Assembly: GCF_029867415.1 (NCBI RefSeq)
Contig: NC_081185.1
Span: forward strand, 107,177,055-107,241,054
Origin: Vicia villosa
Lineage: Eukaryota; Streptophyta; Magnoliopsida; Fabales; Fabaceae
Direction of reading: 5' to 3'
DNA length: 64,000 nt
Shown here: piece by piece, positions 14,011 to 39,026 of the stretch
Layout: each line of letters opens with the position of its first letter
Position numbering within the stretch: the first letter of the stretch is position 1
Translations under genes and position numbers: made by a program
Notes under the pieces: model-generated
The model's database searches: none
What the model saw: only the letters and a program-made list of their open reading frames with translations
Told to the model about the DNA's origin: nothing

Positions 14011-15746
14011 TAGTAAGGAATATTTACCAAAACACAAGAAAAAATGGTGTGTAGGAATTTAAAGTTTTTTAAAAGTCAACCATTTATTATTTGAAAAATA
14101 TACGAAGAATTGATAAGAAATTTTACTAGCTTGGACACAAAACCAAAAACAATCATAGTTCAAACCAAAAATGAAATTTCTTAAGACATTTTTTGAGAAA
14201 ACAAGAGAACATTCGATTAAGAGTAAAGAAAATTTTGATATTAATTAATGTGGTGTTAGACCAAGGACGTCATACCAAGTGCGTCTGACCAATTATGTAA
14301 TTTTTCCAAATCAGGTCCTAGAAAAGGTTCTAGGAACTCAAGAACATAGACCTGTCCTAGGTAAGTACCTAGTCAGAGTCAATAATTGAAAGAGGAGCAT
14401 CAAATCACATAGCGAATAATATTCATGCAGCTAATCTACATTGAAGCCAAGTTCTAGATTCTCAAAACTCCAAGCACCTACAATAAAAAAGAGAAGTAAA
14501 ACATCAAGTCAATATACACAGTGTTATCTCAAAATACCTCTTATTATCAACCAATAAATTCTTTAAAGCCACTTCAAATCTAACGAATTTTTCACCCACA
14601 TAGGCAACTTTATTCCATGTGAGATCAATATTTATCGGAGATTCTGGAAAAGTCGAAAGTAACAAAACCAATGTTCCAAGACCACAAAAAAGGAGACACC
14701 ACATCTCAATCCAAAACTTTAAGGCATGTATATAGGTCTACTCTCTTGTAAATTCAAACGTTAAGGCATGTATATGGGTCTACTCTCTTACAATTTCCGT
14801 ATTTCATCATTCATAGATGATGTGAGACTTAACCCCTCCCATTTGAACTTAAGAACCTCTACCACAATTGTGAGCTCCCACATCCTGTAACAGGATCCAA
14901 AGCAATAAGATTCAACGCGAGATTCAGCTCACGCTCCCTCACCAAGTCGAACTAGACTGTGAAACCAAATGTTGAAAAAACATACATAAAGAAAGTAAAA
15001 ACCACAATCACAACACATATATAACGTGAAAACTCTAAAACAAAAAGCAAACAACTACCATTGTTGTCAAATGACAACCAGAGAATAACAATCTGTAAAA
15101 ACCATTACAACACATAGACTTCTTTCGACCATCCCCACAACCAAAGAAAAAAAAATCTCAACTTCTATATACCTATTTTACAATTTACATAATACATTTT
15201 TGTTCATAATTCTAGACAACAATTTTATTTTTATATTTTAAATTGTATATTTATGTAGAGCTCAAACTTTAGTTATTTCATAAATATCTATTTTATGCTA
15301 CCTATCATGTTCTCCAACATCATTTCACTCAGGTGACCCTGATGCATACATATCACAATTATCATGTTTTTAACCATTCAAATCATGCTTAAATGTTATT
15401 AGAAACAGTGCTATACACCAGATGGTTCACATATCATAAATAGTATTAGTAATATTGCAACTTTCTTTCACTAGATACATAAAACAAAAAACCACACAAT
15501 GAAATACCAAATATGAACAAGAAAAGCCTAAATGGCTTCCTCCTTACAATGACAGCATGTTGGAGAAGATCATCAGCTGGTACAACCATAACGTCGATTG
15601 ACGACCCGATGCACAACTTCATGAGCAGCAATAGTAAGTACTTTTGAAATAAGACAACTTTCAACTTCTCAAGTCAACTCATCTTGAGTTTCTTTAGCCA
15701 CTTCCCCATTTCTGAAGTTTAATATCTTCACTCTTCGGTCCAAATA
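14011..15746. other. Intergenic plus likely 3' UTR of BTB gene
   Basis: No supported gene. A segment containing aaggcatgtatat(a/g)(g)ggtctactctc is present twice (14722-14745 and 14763-14788). Sequence adjacent to 15746 is the 3' flank of the minus-strand BTB-pentapeptide gene. A 72-codon minus-strand frame at 15446-15664 is hydrophobic but has no family match and probably lies in that gene's 3' UTR. Confidence 0.4.
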
Positions 15747-28732
<12,986 letters not shown>

Positions 28733-29454
28733 TGTGATGTTGTTGCGGTGGTGCTGTGGAGTACTGCCAGGGGGGTGCCGGTGAGAGAGCGAGAGGGTGT
28801 ATTAAATTAAGTTGTATAGTTTTCTTTTTCTTTTTGAGGTTGAAAGTTGTATAGTACTTTTCTTTAGTGTTAAATGTGAATTTTTTTTCAAATAACTACA
28901 ATTTTTATAAAAAATTTAAATGATCACATTTTCAACATAAATACTAAAGTAATTATTTTTCAAATAAAAATTATTTTGGAAACGAATCAATGGTTCTTGT
29001 AGTGTTTGAAACACATGTGTTGATTGGATGCTTTGGTGGTGTGATGTTTGGTTGTACATTGGTTGAGTGATATGGTAGGATGTGGTGGTATAATATGTGT
29101 CATCGGTGTTATCGTAAGATGCGGTGGCAGCATGTGATTGATGGCGGTATGGGTCGTGATCTTGGTTTTGTGGCATAAATTGATTGTGGTTTTGGACGGA
29201 TATGGTGTCGTAAGGTTGTTGTGTTTGGATGGGGTGACAATGTTGTTGGGTTTGGTACTATTGTGGGGTTGATTGTTCGGCGTATGGTGAAGCTTTTTGG
29301 TGTGGGTCGATCAAATATGTTAGCTGAGACAAAAATAAATTTGTTGAAACTGATGTATACAAATTCATATAATGCTGAGTTGGTCTAACATCTTCCTGCA
29401 TGATTGGTTCGTTTATCGTCAGTTCACGTCGATGCCTCCATTGACAAAACGCAT
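28733..29454. other. 5' flank of BTB gene; possible PMD C-terminal relic
   Basis: The first roughly 70 bp upstream of the BTB start is GC-rich and likely 5' UTR. Beyond it, the minus strand at 29450-28916 encodes a His/Gln/Tyr/Thr-rich 86-residue stretch (TTTSYHITQPMYNQTSHHQS). This resembles the low-complexity C-termini of PMD transposon proteins, but the match is compositional only. The SIRE LTR starts at 29455, so less than 730 bp of this upstream region is left. Confidence 0.35.
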
Positions 29455-31982
29455 TGAAGGTGGAGAAAAATTCAAGAAAGGGGAGATTGAATTGTGTTCT
29501 TTATCAAATTAAAATTCTCTTTCTCTAAATTCTTTTCTTTCTCTTAGTATCTTATCTTCTGGATATGCTTTAATGTTGCGGAAGCATGTTTGGAATGGAG
29601 TTGCATAACCAATGAGATATTCATTTTAACTTCTTTATATCATCAGAACTTCTGACTAGTCTCAGTACAGTTCTGAAGACATTCTGCGTGTATGTTCTAA
29701 GTTAAATGAACTGTACAGAAAATAAAAGACACGCTCATTTTTATCCTGGTTCACTTTCTGAATAAGGCTACCTCCAGTCCACCCTCCTCAGGTGATTTGC
29801 CTCTCAACATAGGACTTAATCCACTATAACCAAACTTGATTACACCTGCATGATCAACCGTCGTGACTAACAACCTGCACAGCCAACTGTTGTGACTAAC
29901 CCTGCACAAGCTACCCGTGAGTGACTAACCCCTAGATGACAGAACCGTTCAGTGATCTCAACGATATATAACGTTCATCAATCTAGTAACACTACACAAG
30001 CCAACTGCTCGTGACTAACTGCAATGGACTGTTCAGTGATCTGATCCACAGATGTAACATCCATTGATTCCTGCACAGCCAACTGCTGTGACTAACCCTG
30101 CATAACCAACCTGTTGTGACTAACCCTAGATGATGAACTGTTCAGTGATCCCATCGGGATATAACGTTCATCAATCTTCTGGAGATTACAAGTGTGCTTC
30201 TTAGTTAAGTAGATGATCTCTTATTCTTAATACATATGTTTACAACACACTGACTAGAAGTCACTTCTGGGGCCTAAACAATTTATTAGAAGTTTTCTAA
30301 GATATAACACAATACGAGCAACAACTTTATGTGTTTTACAAATAATTTACAAGACATAATAAATAATCTTGTAGTCTTCTTTTCTTCAACTTCTGTATGA
30401 GATCTTCTTCTTTTGAAAGCAGATTAAGAGCAGCAACTCTTGTATTGATTGCTTCTATCAGTTTGGTCTTTTCTGGTTTGAGTAAGGAGATTAGAGCTTC
30501 AACTCTTGAATGTAATTCCTTCTTGTAAGACCATCTTCTTTTCTTCTTCATAAGCAGATATAGAGCAACAGCTCTTATGTTGATTGCTTCTTGTGCTTAG
30601 ATCTTCATCTTCTTGAATACTGATCATGAAGCTTGTTACAGCTGATAACACATTTAATGATCATAAGTAAACATGAAACGCTCACGAGCAGCAACTCAGT
30701 GTATTCAGTTTCTCTAGTCATTCAATGTGGGCAATATGAGGACTGATCAAGTATTTGTGAATTCTTCTTAAGTGTGTTTCAACTTCTCATTACTCCAATG
30801 GAGGATACAGCATAACTTGCAGACTTTTCTATTTCTCACTTAAGATTTTCTTCTCATAGGCTGATTTTGTATATTTCAACATTCTTGTTTTCTCATCATA
30901 CACTTTGTGTATGTTGCCTCTTATTGGTGCAGCAGATTTTTCTTATGTTGTTTGTGTTTTCACACCTGCTCTCATGCACTCTTGCACCAACACACTTTCT
31001 TTCAACGATTTTGCTCTTTATATAGAGTTTTGGTATATTACCGTTGGAGACTTGGCCGTTTGAATCATGTTTGGATCATTACCGTTGGAGCATTTAATGC
31101 TTACTGTAGACTGAATGATGAAATACCTATTTCCAAGGCGAATCTTGTCTTTGATAGCGTGTCTTCCTTGTTTTTCTTCTTTTCAAAATATTTTCTTCAT
31201 GGTAGCGTGTCTTCTTTGTTTTCCTTCTTTCAAGACTGTTTCTTTATGGTAGCGTGTCTTCTTTTACTTTATCAAGATATAGACCACTAATAGATGTCAT
31301 GTGTTTGTCTTTGCATTGGGTATTGTGATTCTTTGCATGTGATTTAATTGGACCAACTCATGTTGTTCTTCGAATCTTCTGAAAACCGAGTCATAAACTT
31401 CTTTTGTTGAGAAAGTTGATGTAGCTTATACTTCTGAGGAAGCTTACTATTATTTGTAATGTCAAGCCTTTGAATTCTTATGATACGTTCATAACTTCTG
31501 ATCATCTTCACATGTGATCTTTCTATTGTACTTTAGACTTCATGTATCTGATATTAGATTTTACTTCCTTGAAGCTTGTCTAAGTTTCTTTCTGATGATG
31601 TGCTTGTCTGATGCTGTGATTTTCTGATTCGGAACTTTTATACTTTGTAGGCTGAAGTTGTATTTTCTTTTCTTGTCCGCGTGTGTCTTTGTTGTTGTAG
31701 CTTTTTGTATGTCGCTGCGTTACTCTATCACAACTTCTGATCTTCTATTCATGTGATCTTCTTGTTGTAACGGATCTTCATGTATATTGATATTTCTGTT
31801 TAAATCCTTGAAGCTTGTCTTGTTGAATTCTTGCTCTTTGTACAGAACTTCTGATGTTGTCGTATAAGGTTTTATCTGCACACTTAATGAAATCATTAGT
31901 AATAAAATTGTTACTCACAAAATATATGCTTGTTATCATCAAAACCAGATTCTGAACATAGATTCTCATTCTTGTTCTAACA
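29455..31982 (-). mobile_element. SIRE/Maximus-type copia LTR, about 2.5 kb
   Basis: Minus-strand termini are TGTTAGAACAAG... and ...CTCCACCTTCA. The adjacent plus-strand sequence atctccccctttttgatgat is the complement of a polypurine tract plus the ATCATCAAAAAGGGGGAGAT signature of SIRE-type elements. Blocks are shared with the shorter LTR at 8666-9829. The LTR is a 3' LTR in minus orientation and is continuous with internal sequence to the right. Its start lies 723 bp from the BTB gene's start codon. Confidence 0.75.
29838..30175. repeat. Minisatellite-like repeats inside SIRE LTR
   Basis: Imperfect copies of cacagccaactgctgtgact (also caagccaactgctcgtgac) and of ctgttcagtgatc...tataacgttcatcaatc recur at irregular spacing. 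A shorter version exists at 8860-8960 in the other SIRE LTR, so the array expands and contracts between copies. Confidence 0.7.
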
Positions 31983-32512
31983 ATCTCCCCCTTTTTGATG
32001 ATGACAAAAACCATGTATTTTGATGGAACAATTTTATGAGGTGATAATAATTAAGCAAGTATATTTCATCCCCTTTTATATGTTCAATCAAGCAACTTAT
32101 TTTTCAACAACTTATTCATCAAAATCTATTATTCTTTCTCCCTTTTTTTTTTATAATCAAAAAGATTTTAAAAGGGTCAGATGGGGTTGAACAGACTAGG
32201 TTTATTAAGATGATTTCTCCTCTTGAATTAGATAACCCTATGAATTAATTTATGATTTATAGCTCCCCCTGAAATAATTTCTTCAGTTTGTTTCTTCAGA
32301 AGATTGATAGCTATTTAGCTATGTATGCTTGCATCATCTTAGAACTTCTAACAGAGTATTCCTTAAGTTTCAGATTTTCCTGTATACTTCTAAACAATTT
32401 CTTTTGGCTAAATATACATGTATTGATTAGAGTTTTACTCATAATCAGGAGATTTAGTCATGATATTCAGTTCTTCTTCTGTTTCATAATTAAGATTATT
32501 CAAACAATTTAA

Positions 32513-32558
<46 letters not shown>

Positions 32559-32658
32559 TAGCATAAACAGTAATTAAACAGAACACGATTTTTTCATTGT
32601 AAATTAAGGCAGATGATAACTTAACCAAAAAAAATATAATAGAGAAAGCTACAGACAT

Positions 32659-33351
32659 CTACGCATAGAATGGTTCACACTCTTCTTCAGTGAGAATGTC
32701 ATCATTGTCCTCACACTCTGCATTGCGGATAATCTGAACTAATTCAGCAGATTTAAACAAAGCGGATAGAATTCTCCCATATGGAATGTGAGTACTTTGG
32801 CCACATCCAAAGGCAGTGAGAGATTCTTTGAGATGACAGAAGATGATCTTTGGAAGATCCAATGGACGACCATTTTCGAGTCGATGAATGAGAAAACGAT
32901 CTCTATTTGACAGGATTTGGTGAAAGTTTCCTCTAGGTGTTATGTTGGACAAGATGAACCCAAACATAACTTGTGTGAAATGAGTCAGAAGTTCCGCATT
33001 GTTGACGATGCGCCTGATGTTTCTGCTCATAGTGTGGTTAGCATTCCAACGATCAAACGACCCGAGACTGATAGCAGATGGGTTGAGAGCATATCCTATA
33101 GTTTCAGCAATGGATTCTTTTGTATTAATAAACGGAATACCATAGATTCTGGCTGTGATGTTGCGATGGTCTTCACTGATGCATGCTTCCATCCAGAAGG
33201 TTTTTACGAGATTGGTGAAAACTGGACCATTTTGAAGAACAACATAATTAAACCAGCCTTGCCTCTCCAGAAGTTCCATAAAATAAGTAATCCTTTCAGC
33301 TAGACCTATGTATTGTTCTTTGATGATGGTGAGACGAGGTTGGAAATCCAT
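32659..33351 (-). CDS. Retrotransposon-associated ORF, 230 aa
   Basis: An open frame of 230 residues without lesions. It contains GPVFTNLVKTFWMEA near residue 40, ITARIYGIPFINTKESIAET near 67-86, and HIPYGRILSALFKSAELVQI near 190. It resembles the 'putative plant transposon protein' domain (PF20167-type) found in legume retrotransposons: a hydrophobic LVK.FW motif followed by an iT..tIA..IG block. Its place, between pol and the 3' LTR of a SIRE-type element, is where such elements carry an extra, env-position ORF. There is no signal peptide, and no transmembrane segment is evident. The function is unknown. Confidence 0.6.
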   Translation of the reverse strand: MDFQPRLTIIKEQYIGLAERITYFMELLERQGWFNYVVLQNGPVFTNLVKTFWMEACISEDHRNITARIYGIPFINTKESIAETIGYALNPSAISLGSFDRWNANHTMSRNIRRIVNNAELLTHFTQVMFGFILSNITPRGNFHQILSNRDRFLIHRLENGRPLDLPKIIFCHLKESLTAFGCGQSTHIPYGRILSALFKSAELVQIIRNAECEDNDDILTEEECEPFYA

Positions 33352-33952
33352 TGACGAAGAGATTTGAGGAGTGACGATTTAAACCAAGGGTATGAGCAAA
33401 TGAGTAGAGCGAGAGATGAGTTTGTTTAGGATTTTTGAATTTTTAATAGTTATGACTGTGTATTGGAAATGAAAGAAAAAATAGTGTGTTAAAACAATTA
33501 TTGCCAGACATTAATTGAATTTGACCGTTTCGAAAGGGGTGGCGTGTTTTGCGAGATTTGGAACAATTTCCTAGAGCTTTTGTCTCAGTAGTTTGACTGC
33601 ATTTGTCTTTTTAGGATGTTTTGTACACGTGTTCTCTAATTCGGTACAATTTTCTTTTTGGCCTTTGGTTAGATTTAACTTCAAGTTGTGACTATGTGAT
33701 TTTAAACTTCTGATCTTGTTTGTTTTACGCGTTTTTCTAACTAAGTTGGCTTACGCATATTCCAGATTCTGATGGAGCTTAGTGTAGACAAGGCAGCCTT
33801 TTTGAGTGGGTTTTAGAAAGGTCAGAGTGTTTAACATGTTATTCAAGATAAACATAGTAAACAAACAGCTTGAAAAAGATAAAGATTTAATTAGACCAAA
33901 AGAAATACAACACATGTAAATATGAAGAAAACATAGTATCTTAATACATTAT

Positions 33953-34396
33953 CTAGCCTCTAAAGATATCGCCCTTAGTCTTTAAAAGCACATTCTTAGG
34001 ATAGTTCTCTAATTCATCTTCTGCTATCCTTACTTTGATAAGATCCACGATCCCTTCTTGAAAGAAGATTTCTGATAGAATTCTTCCGTAGGGAATGTAG
34101 GACTTAAGGTTATTTCTAGATTCAGAGATGGAGTTCCAGAGATGAGTGAACATGGTTTGTGGTAGATTTATACGCAGCTCATTCATCATAAGATAAATGA
34201 ACGTATGATCACCATATGCTAGAATGTCTTGATTTTCCCTTCTGGGAAGGAAATTTGTCAAAACAAGCTTAAACCAAGTCCTAGGAGTGGTCAGAATATC
34301 CTCTGGATTAGTTGGCTTATATTCTGATGAACCATCATGAAGGAGGCATAACATATCAGGTGTTATGAACTCAGTCTTATGGGAGTTAATGGTCAT
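33953..34396 (-). pseudogene. Truncated second copy of the accessory ORF
   Basis: 147 codons aligning to the C-terminal two thirds of the 32659-33351 product. Shared features are a HxF/IxxLxNxxR-type middle, LPQTMFTHLWNSISES against the matching LPKIIFCHLKES region, and YIPYGRILSEIFFQEGIVDL against HIPYGRILS. The copies are strongly diverged, so this is not a recent duplication. The N-terminal part is missing and the frame ends about 230 bp before the METE-derived sequence. Confidence 0.55.
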
Positions 34397-34622
34397 ACCC
34401 AGGTTCTCACGTCCAGTTGCAAGAACAAAGGAGAAACAGATAATGGAAATTGGAATATCGAAGATAAAGGACGAGATGGAGTTATTTTCACGGTTAAGAG
34501 AGGCATGTTTCTAGAAGTCTTTAACAAGATTCTCATATATAGGTTTCTTAATAATAGAGAGATATCTTGTCCATTTTTTATTGTAGACCACATTCATAAG
34601 ACTACATGCAAAAATGTTTTCA

Positions 34623-36718
34623 ACTCCAGCGTCACAGCATTCGGAGTTGATTTAGTACGTGGAGCTAAGACTGTTGATTTGATCAAGGGTGGATTTCCTA
34701 GCGGAAAATACTTGTTCGCTGAAGTCGTTGACGGAAGGAACATTTGGGCTAACGATCTTACTACTTCTCTGATTACATTAAACGGGCTTGAGAACGTCGT
34801 CGGAAAAGGTATTTCGTCAAAACAAGCATTTCGTGAAAATTTTGTCAGACTTTTCTTTTAAGACTTGTCTATTGATCTAAGTACTTGTTAGACTGTTTCA
34901 AGTCCATAAGCTGTTTTCAGTTTACATAAGCACTTAAATGATCTGTTTGTCCAAACAAGGCCTTACTAGTATAGTGACTTGATACATATATCTATTTTTC
35001 AAAAATGTGTGCAGATAAACTAGTTGTGTCAACCTCTTGTTCACTTCTCCACACTAGCTATTAAATCATGGCTAGCTTTTGCTGCCCAAAAAGTTGTTGA
35101 AGTAAATGCATTGGCCAATGTATTGGCTGGTCAAAAAGACGATGCCTTATTCTCTTCTAATTCCGCAGCTCTGGCTTCAAGAAAGACCTCTCCGAGAGTG
35201 ACTAACGAGGGTGTTCAGAAGGCTGTGAGTGTTCGACTCATCATTTTTTTGAATTAGAATCACGAAATTCATTTTAGTGCTAGTTATGACATCCTTTATT
35301 TCCCTCGCAGGCTGCTGCATTGAAGGGTTCTGACCATCGTTGTGCCACAAACGTCAGCACCAGACTCGACGCACAACAAAAGAAGCTCAACCTTCCTGTC
35401 CTTCCAACCACTACCATTGGATCCTTCCCTCAGACCCCTGAGTTGAGAAGGGTGTGACGTGAATACAAGGCTAACAAGTAAGATATGCTCGTAGCTGATA
35501 GCTTGGCTCGACTTTCTTTACCATTTTCCGTGTTTTTATTGACTCTAATCATGTTTTTCTTTTACAGGATCTCAGAGGAAGAGTATGTTAAAGAAATTAA
35601 AGAGGAAATTCGTAAAGTCGTTGAACTCCAAGAACAGCTCAATATTGACGTCCTTGTACATGGAGAGCCTGAAGTTAGTTCTCATCTATGAAGAATTGAT
35701 ACTTTATATTCACCTCATACTTTTTCTAGATTTTCCGCACTTCATTATAATGATATCGATCCCCGATTAATTGTTTGTTTCCTTTCATTGCAGAGAAATG
35801 ATATGGTTGAGTACTTTGGTGAGCAATTGTCAGGCTTTTCCTTCGGTATTAATGGTTGGGTGCAATCTTATGGATCTCGCTGCGTGAAGCCCCCAATCAT
35901 CTACGGTGACGTGAGCCGACCAAAACCAATGACTGTCTTCTAGTCATCTACTGCTCAGAGCATGACCAAGCGTCCAATGAAGGGAATGCTTACCGGTCCC
36001 GTCACCATTCTCAACCGGTCCTTTGTTCGAAATGACCAGCCTAGGTATAAATTCAGATTCATCTTAACATGGTGTGAAAAATTCTATAAATTAATCAATT
36101 TATACTTTATTGTTAAAGTTGTAGCGTATTCAATGTTCTACAGATCCGAGACTTGCTATCAGATTGCTTTAGCTATCAAGGATGGAGTCGAAGACCATGA
36201 AAAAGCCGGTATCAATGTTATCCAAATTGACGAGGCTGCCTTGAGAGAAGGGCTACCATTGAGGAAAGCGGCACAAGCTCAATACTTGGACTGGGTTGTC
36301 CACTCCTTCAGGATCACCAATGTTGGTGTGCAGGATACTACTCAGATCCACACACACACGTGCTACTCTCACTTCAATGATATCATCCACTCAATCAGTG
36401 ACATGGATGCTGATGTGATCACCATTGAGAATTCTCGTTCTGACGAAAAAGCTCCTAAGGGTGTTCCGCGATGGAGTTAAGTATGGAGCTGGAATCGGCC
36501 CTAGAGTTTACGATATTCACTCCCCAAGAATACCACCAACCGAAGAAATTGCTGATAGGATGAACAAGATGCTTCTTGCTGTGCTCGAGACCAACATTTT
36601 GTGGGTCAATCCTGATTGTGGTCTCAAGACTCGCAAGTACACCGAGGTTAATCCTGCCCTCACAAACATGGTTGCGGCCACAAAACTCATCCGCAACCAG
36701 CTTGCAAGTGGCAAGTAA
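34623..36718 (+). pseudogene. METE (cobalamin-independent methionine synthase) pseudogene
   Basis: The parent enzyme transfers a methyl group from 5-methyltetrahydropteroyltriglutamate to homocysteine, making methionine. Homology starts abruptly at [13 protein letters not shown], so roughly the N-terminal third is missing. It continues through [54 protein letters not shown] and [16 protein letters not shown] to the normal C-terminus. The HxC (THTC) and NPDCG zinc-site motifs survive. Introns with GT/AG ends are retained (for example 35479-35568 and 36043-36144), so it arose from genomic DNA, not from a retrocopy. Lesions: a deletion near 35060 with frameshift, TGA at 35455-35457, TAG at 35941-35943, and one extra A in the A-run near 36446-36450. 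Confidence 0.92.
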
Positions 36719-37106
36719 ATGGTGTTAAAAAGTAGAATCTGTGTAATCACACAATGGATGTGCTTGTTTTTTTTTTTGTTTTTTGCAATAATGTGAGTTG
36801 AATATTTTGGTGTTGAGTATGCTCTTTTAAGCAAGGGATCCTTCCCTCACACCACACCATACCACAACTTTTTCTTTTTTGTTTTTCAAAATATTTTGTA
36901 ATTTTTGTATGGCATTGCCTCTATTATATAATGCAATTGATGTTGAGTGTCTTTATCATGAAATTTCTCAATGCAATAATGCAAATTTCTTCCTTCATGT
37001 CCTAAGCCAAGTTGTAAAGTAATAGAATTTATAAGTATGTATTCGACTAAACAATGAGTCAACCTGCTGTCAAAGAACTTGCTACACTAACAGAGCAAGA
37101 AGGTGT
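36719..37106. other. METE 3' flank and spacer
   Basis: AT-rich 3' UTR-like sequence after the METE stop codon, then unassigned sequence up to the start of the tandem array. Confidence 0.4.
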
Positions 37107-37552
37107 ATTCAAATTACTGAATTAGAACATTTCAAGAAGAAAAATTGGAAAAAAATTACATATATATAAAGAAATTAAGGATTTATAAATCCTAACATTG
37201 AGTTTTCCACGCAAAATACTTTACTTAACCTCATTTTTTCCGCCCTCACAAAATAAACTCACACACCTATGTACCTATACAATTATTTTTTAAATATAAA
37301 TTCACCTCTTACCAACAACATTTTCACACTACAACAAAAAAAAAAAAAGAAATAAATTAAAGGAAGAACTTGCGATAAGTTGTATGCCTTCCTTATAATT
37401 TATAAACTTTTTTAATCATATAAATATTCATTCTTAATTTTTACTAACTACAACTCTAACAAATTTAAATGTGTTTGTTTGTGCATATTTTCTTTAATGT
37501 TCAATTAATTATACATGTTTGACTAACATGTATAAGGGTGCACGGTGTAGAC

Positions 37553-37797
37553 ATGAATCATTCAAACAACGAAAGTTTTTCAAAAGCAACAAACAAAACA
37601 TTGTCAAAAATCAAACATAATTGAGGACTCTCTCATAATATTGTCTTGTGCACTTACCATGACAAGACTTCATCTTGCTACAAATGGTTACTCAGAACAT
37701 GGGTGACAGAAGAACGTAAAATGAAGTATGACAGGGTTTATAAGGTAACAATTGCATGCTTCAAATTTATTTTATTTTGTTTCCTTCGAGTCAATAG

Positions 37798-37848
<51 letters not shown>

Positions 37849-37948
37849 TGATATATTTATATTAATTGTGCAGTACTTCTATGACATAGAAGGAAATCTT
37901 TATAAAAGCAAGAGTGAGGTTAAAATAGCATGGGAGAAAGATGGGTAA
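37553..37948 (+). pseudogene. MBD-like mini-gene, unit A, nonsense
   Basis: Exon 1 is 37553-37744 and exon 2 is 37874-37948. It has the same structure as the intact copy at 40189. A TGA replaces the AGA codon at position 24 (cataattgagga against cataatagagga), before the MBD-like region. Exon 2 keeps the frame, but with TAA after WEKDG. The leader splice donor is also changed (gcgataagtt instead of gtaagtt). Confidence 0.75.
37804..37845. repeat. (AT)n in intron of unit A
   Basis: About 42 bp. The matching intron position holds AT tracts in units C (42345-42420) and E (52266-52341), so the microsatellite predates unit duplication and varies in length. Confidence 0.95.
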
Positions 37949-38379
37949 GATGGGTTGATGCCCGTTAATTAAATAAAAGTTGAATTGCTGATATGTGATA
38001 TAGCTAGTTTTATTTATCTAAGTCCTTATTTAATAGTTAATGATCAAGAGATGTTCATGAACGAGTCTTGTATTTATGTCCATTATGTTTCTCAAGTCAA
38101 TTATATGACTAATCATGAAAATTTAAGACTATATTGCTCAAATCAATTTTTTTAGTTGTGTTCGTTTAAAGGTTTGAAATTACAATTTTATAAATATTAT
38201 TTTTGGGAATATTACTATATGAAAGTTATTCACGTCAATTTGTTTGGCAAGTAATTTAGTTTCCAATAAACATTTATGAAATATATTTAATGTTATTTAC
38301 GAGAACACAAGAATATTTGATATTTAAGACCACATGTATGAAAATAAATTTGCAATTCATGAAACAAACTTCACTTAAG

Positions 38380-39026
38380 TAGGGATGTCAACTTGCCTCC
38401 TTTAGGGGGATCCCCGTGGAGATTCTCCGTTTGGGCCCCAAAGACGGGGAATTTTCTCCCCACGGGGACGGGGATAGGGAACAAAGTCTCCCCGAAGGCA
38501 CTTCGTGGACGGGGGTGTCGTAAATATCCCACGCCCCGTGGAGTCTCCGCCCCGCCTAAAATAGCATAATGTCCTTAATTTATGTATAATTTTAAATTAT
38601 TATGTAAGTTTATTTTTCATTTCATATAATTAATCTTATACACAAATTTAAAATATATATGTATTGTTATTAAAAGAGTGGGATCTAAATGATTATTTCA
38701 ATTTTTTATTTTGAAATTTTGGTGGTCATGATACTCAATATTATAGATTAAATAGTGTTAAAACAATATATTTATCATAAAGGAATAATTTCTAAATTTT
38801 TTGTGGTTAGTTTTTGAAGCTTATACTATTAATTTGATTTAAAATAATAAATAAAAAAATCATGTTTAGGGGTCTCCGCATGAACCTTGGGGATCCGCGG
38901 GGACGGGAAAGGGGGAGCAAATCCCCCGTAGCAGGGATCTGAAGCGGGGATGGAGAATAAATTCGAAGGCGCGGATTGAGATGAGAATGTATTCCCCACC
39001 CTCGCCCCGTTCTATTGACATCCCTA
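38380..39026. mobile_element. hAT-type MITE, 647 bp, in unit A
   Basis: Ends are TAGGGATGTCAA and TTGACATCCCTA, perfect 12-bp TIRs. Flanks cacttaag (38372-38379) and cacttaga (39027-39034) match at 6 of 8 positions. The sister units at 41036, 48567 and 50765 read ccacttagacaa without interruption, which proves the insertion and its borders. GC-rich arms (ggggatccccgtgg, cccgccc) enclose an AT-rich core. No transposase frame is present. Its TIR differs from that of the MITE at 1423, so it belongs to a different family. Confidence 0.88.

Larger units (their letters stand above)
31983..34620 (-). mobile_element. SIRE-type internal region, truncated
   Basis: In element orientation this is the part between pol and the 3' LTR, carrying an intact accessory ORF (32659-33351) and a second, shorter homologue (33953-34396). 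No gag, integrase or reverse transcriptase is present. The element stops where METE-like sequence begins near 34620. A short AT tract lies at 32513-32554. Confidence 0.6.

Noticed and set aside
29838..30175. CRISPR-like regularly spaced repeats
   Set aside because: The repeats are imperfect, unevenly spaced, in plant LTR sequence, and have no unique spacers.
30907..31290. Cysteine/phenylalanine-rich 127-codon plus-strand frame resembling a secreted protein
   Set aside because: It lies inside the SIRE LTR in antisense orientation, and its T-rich codons make hydrophobic residues inevitable.
32917..33303. Plus-strand 128-codon frame
   Set aside because: It is antisense to the 230-residue accessory ORF, whose family motifs are on the minus strand.
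34379..34861. 160-codon plus-strand frame taken as a gene
   Set aside because: Only its second half (from about 34623) is METE-derived; the first half is transposon sequence read in a chance frame, and the end is a retained intron.
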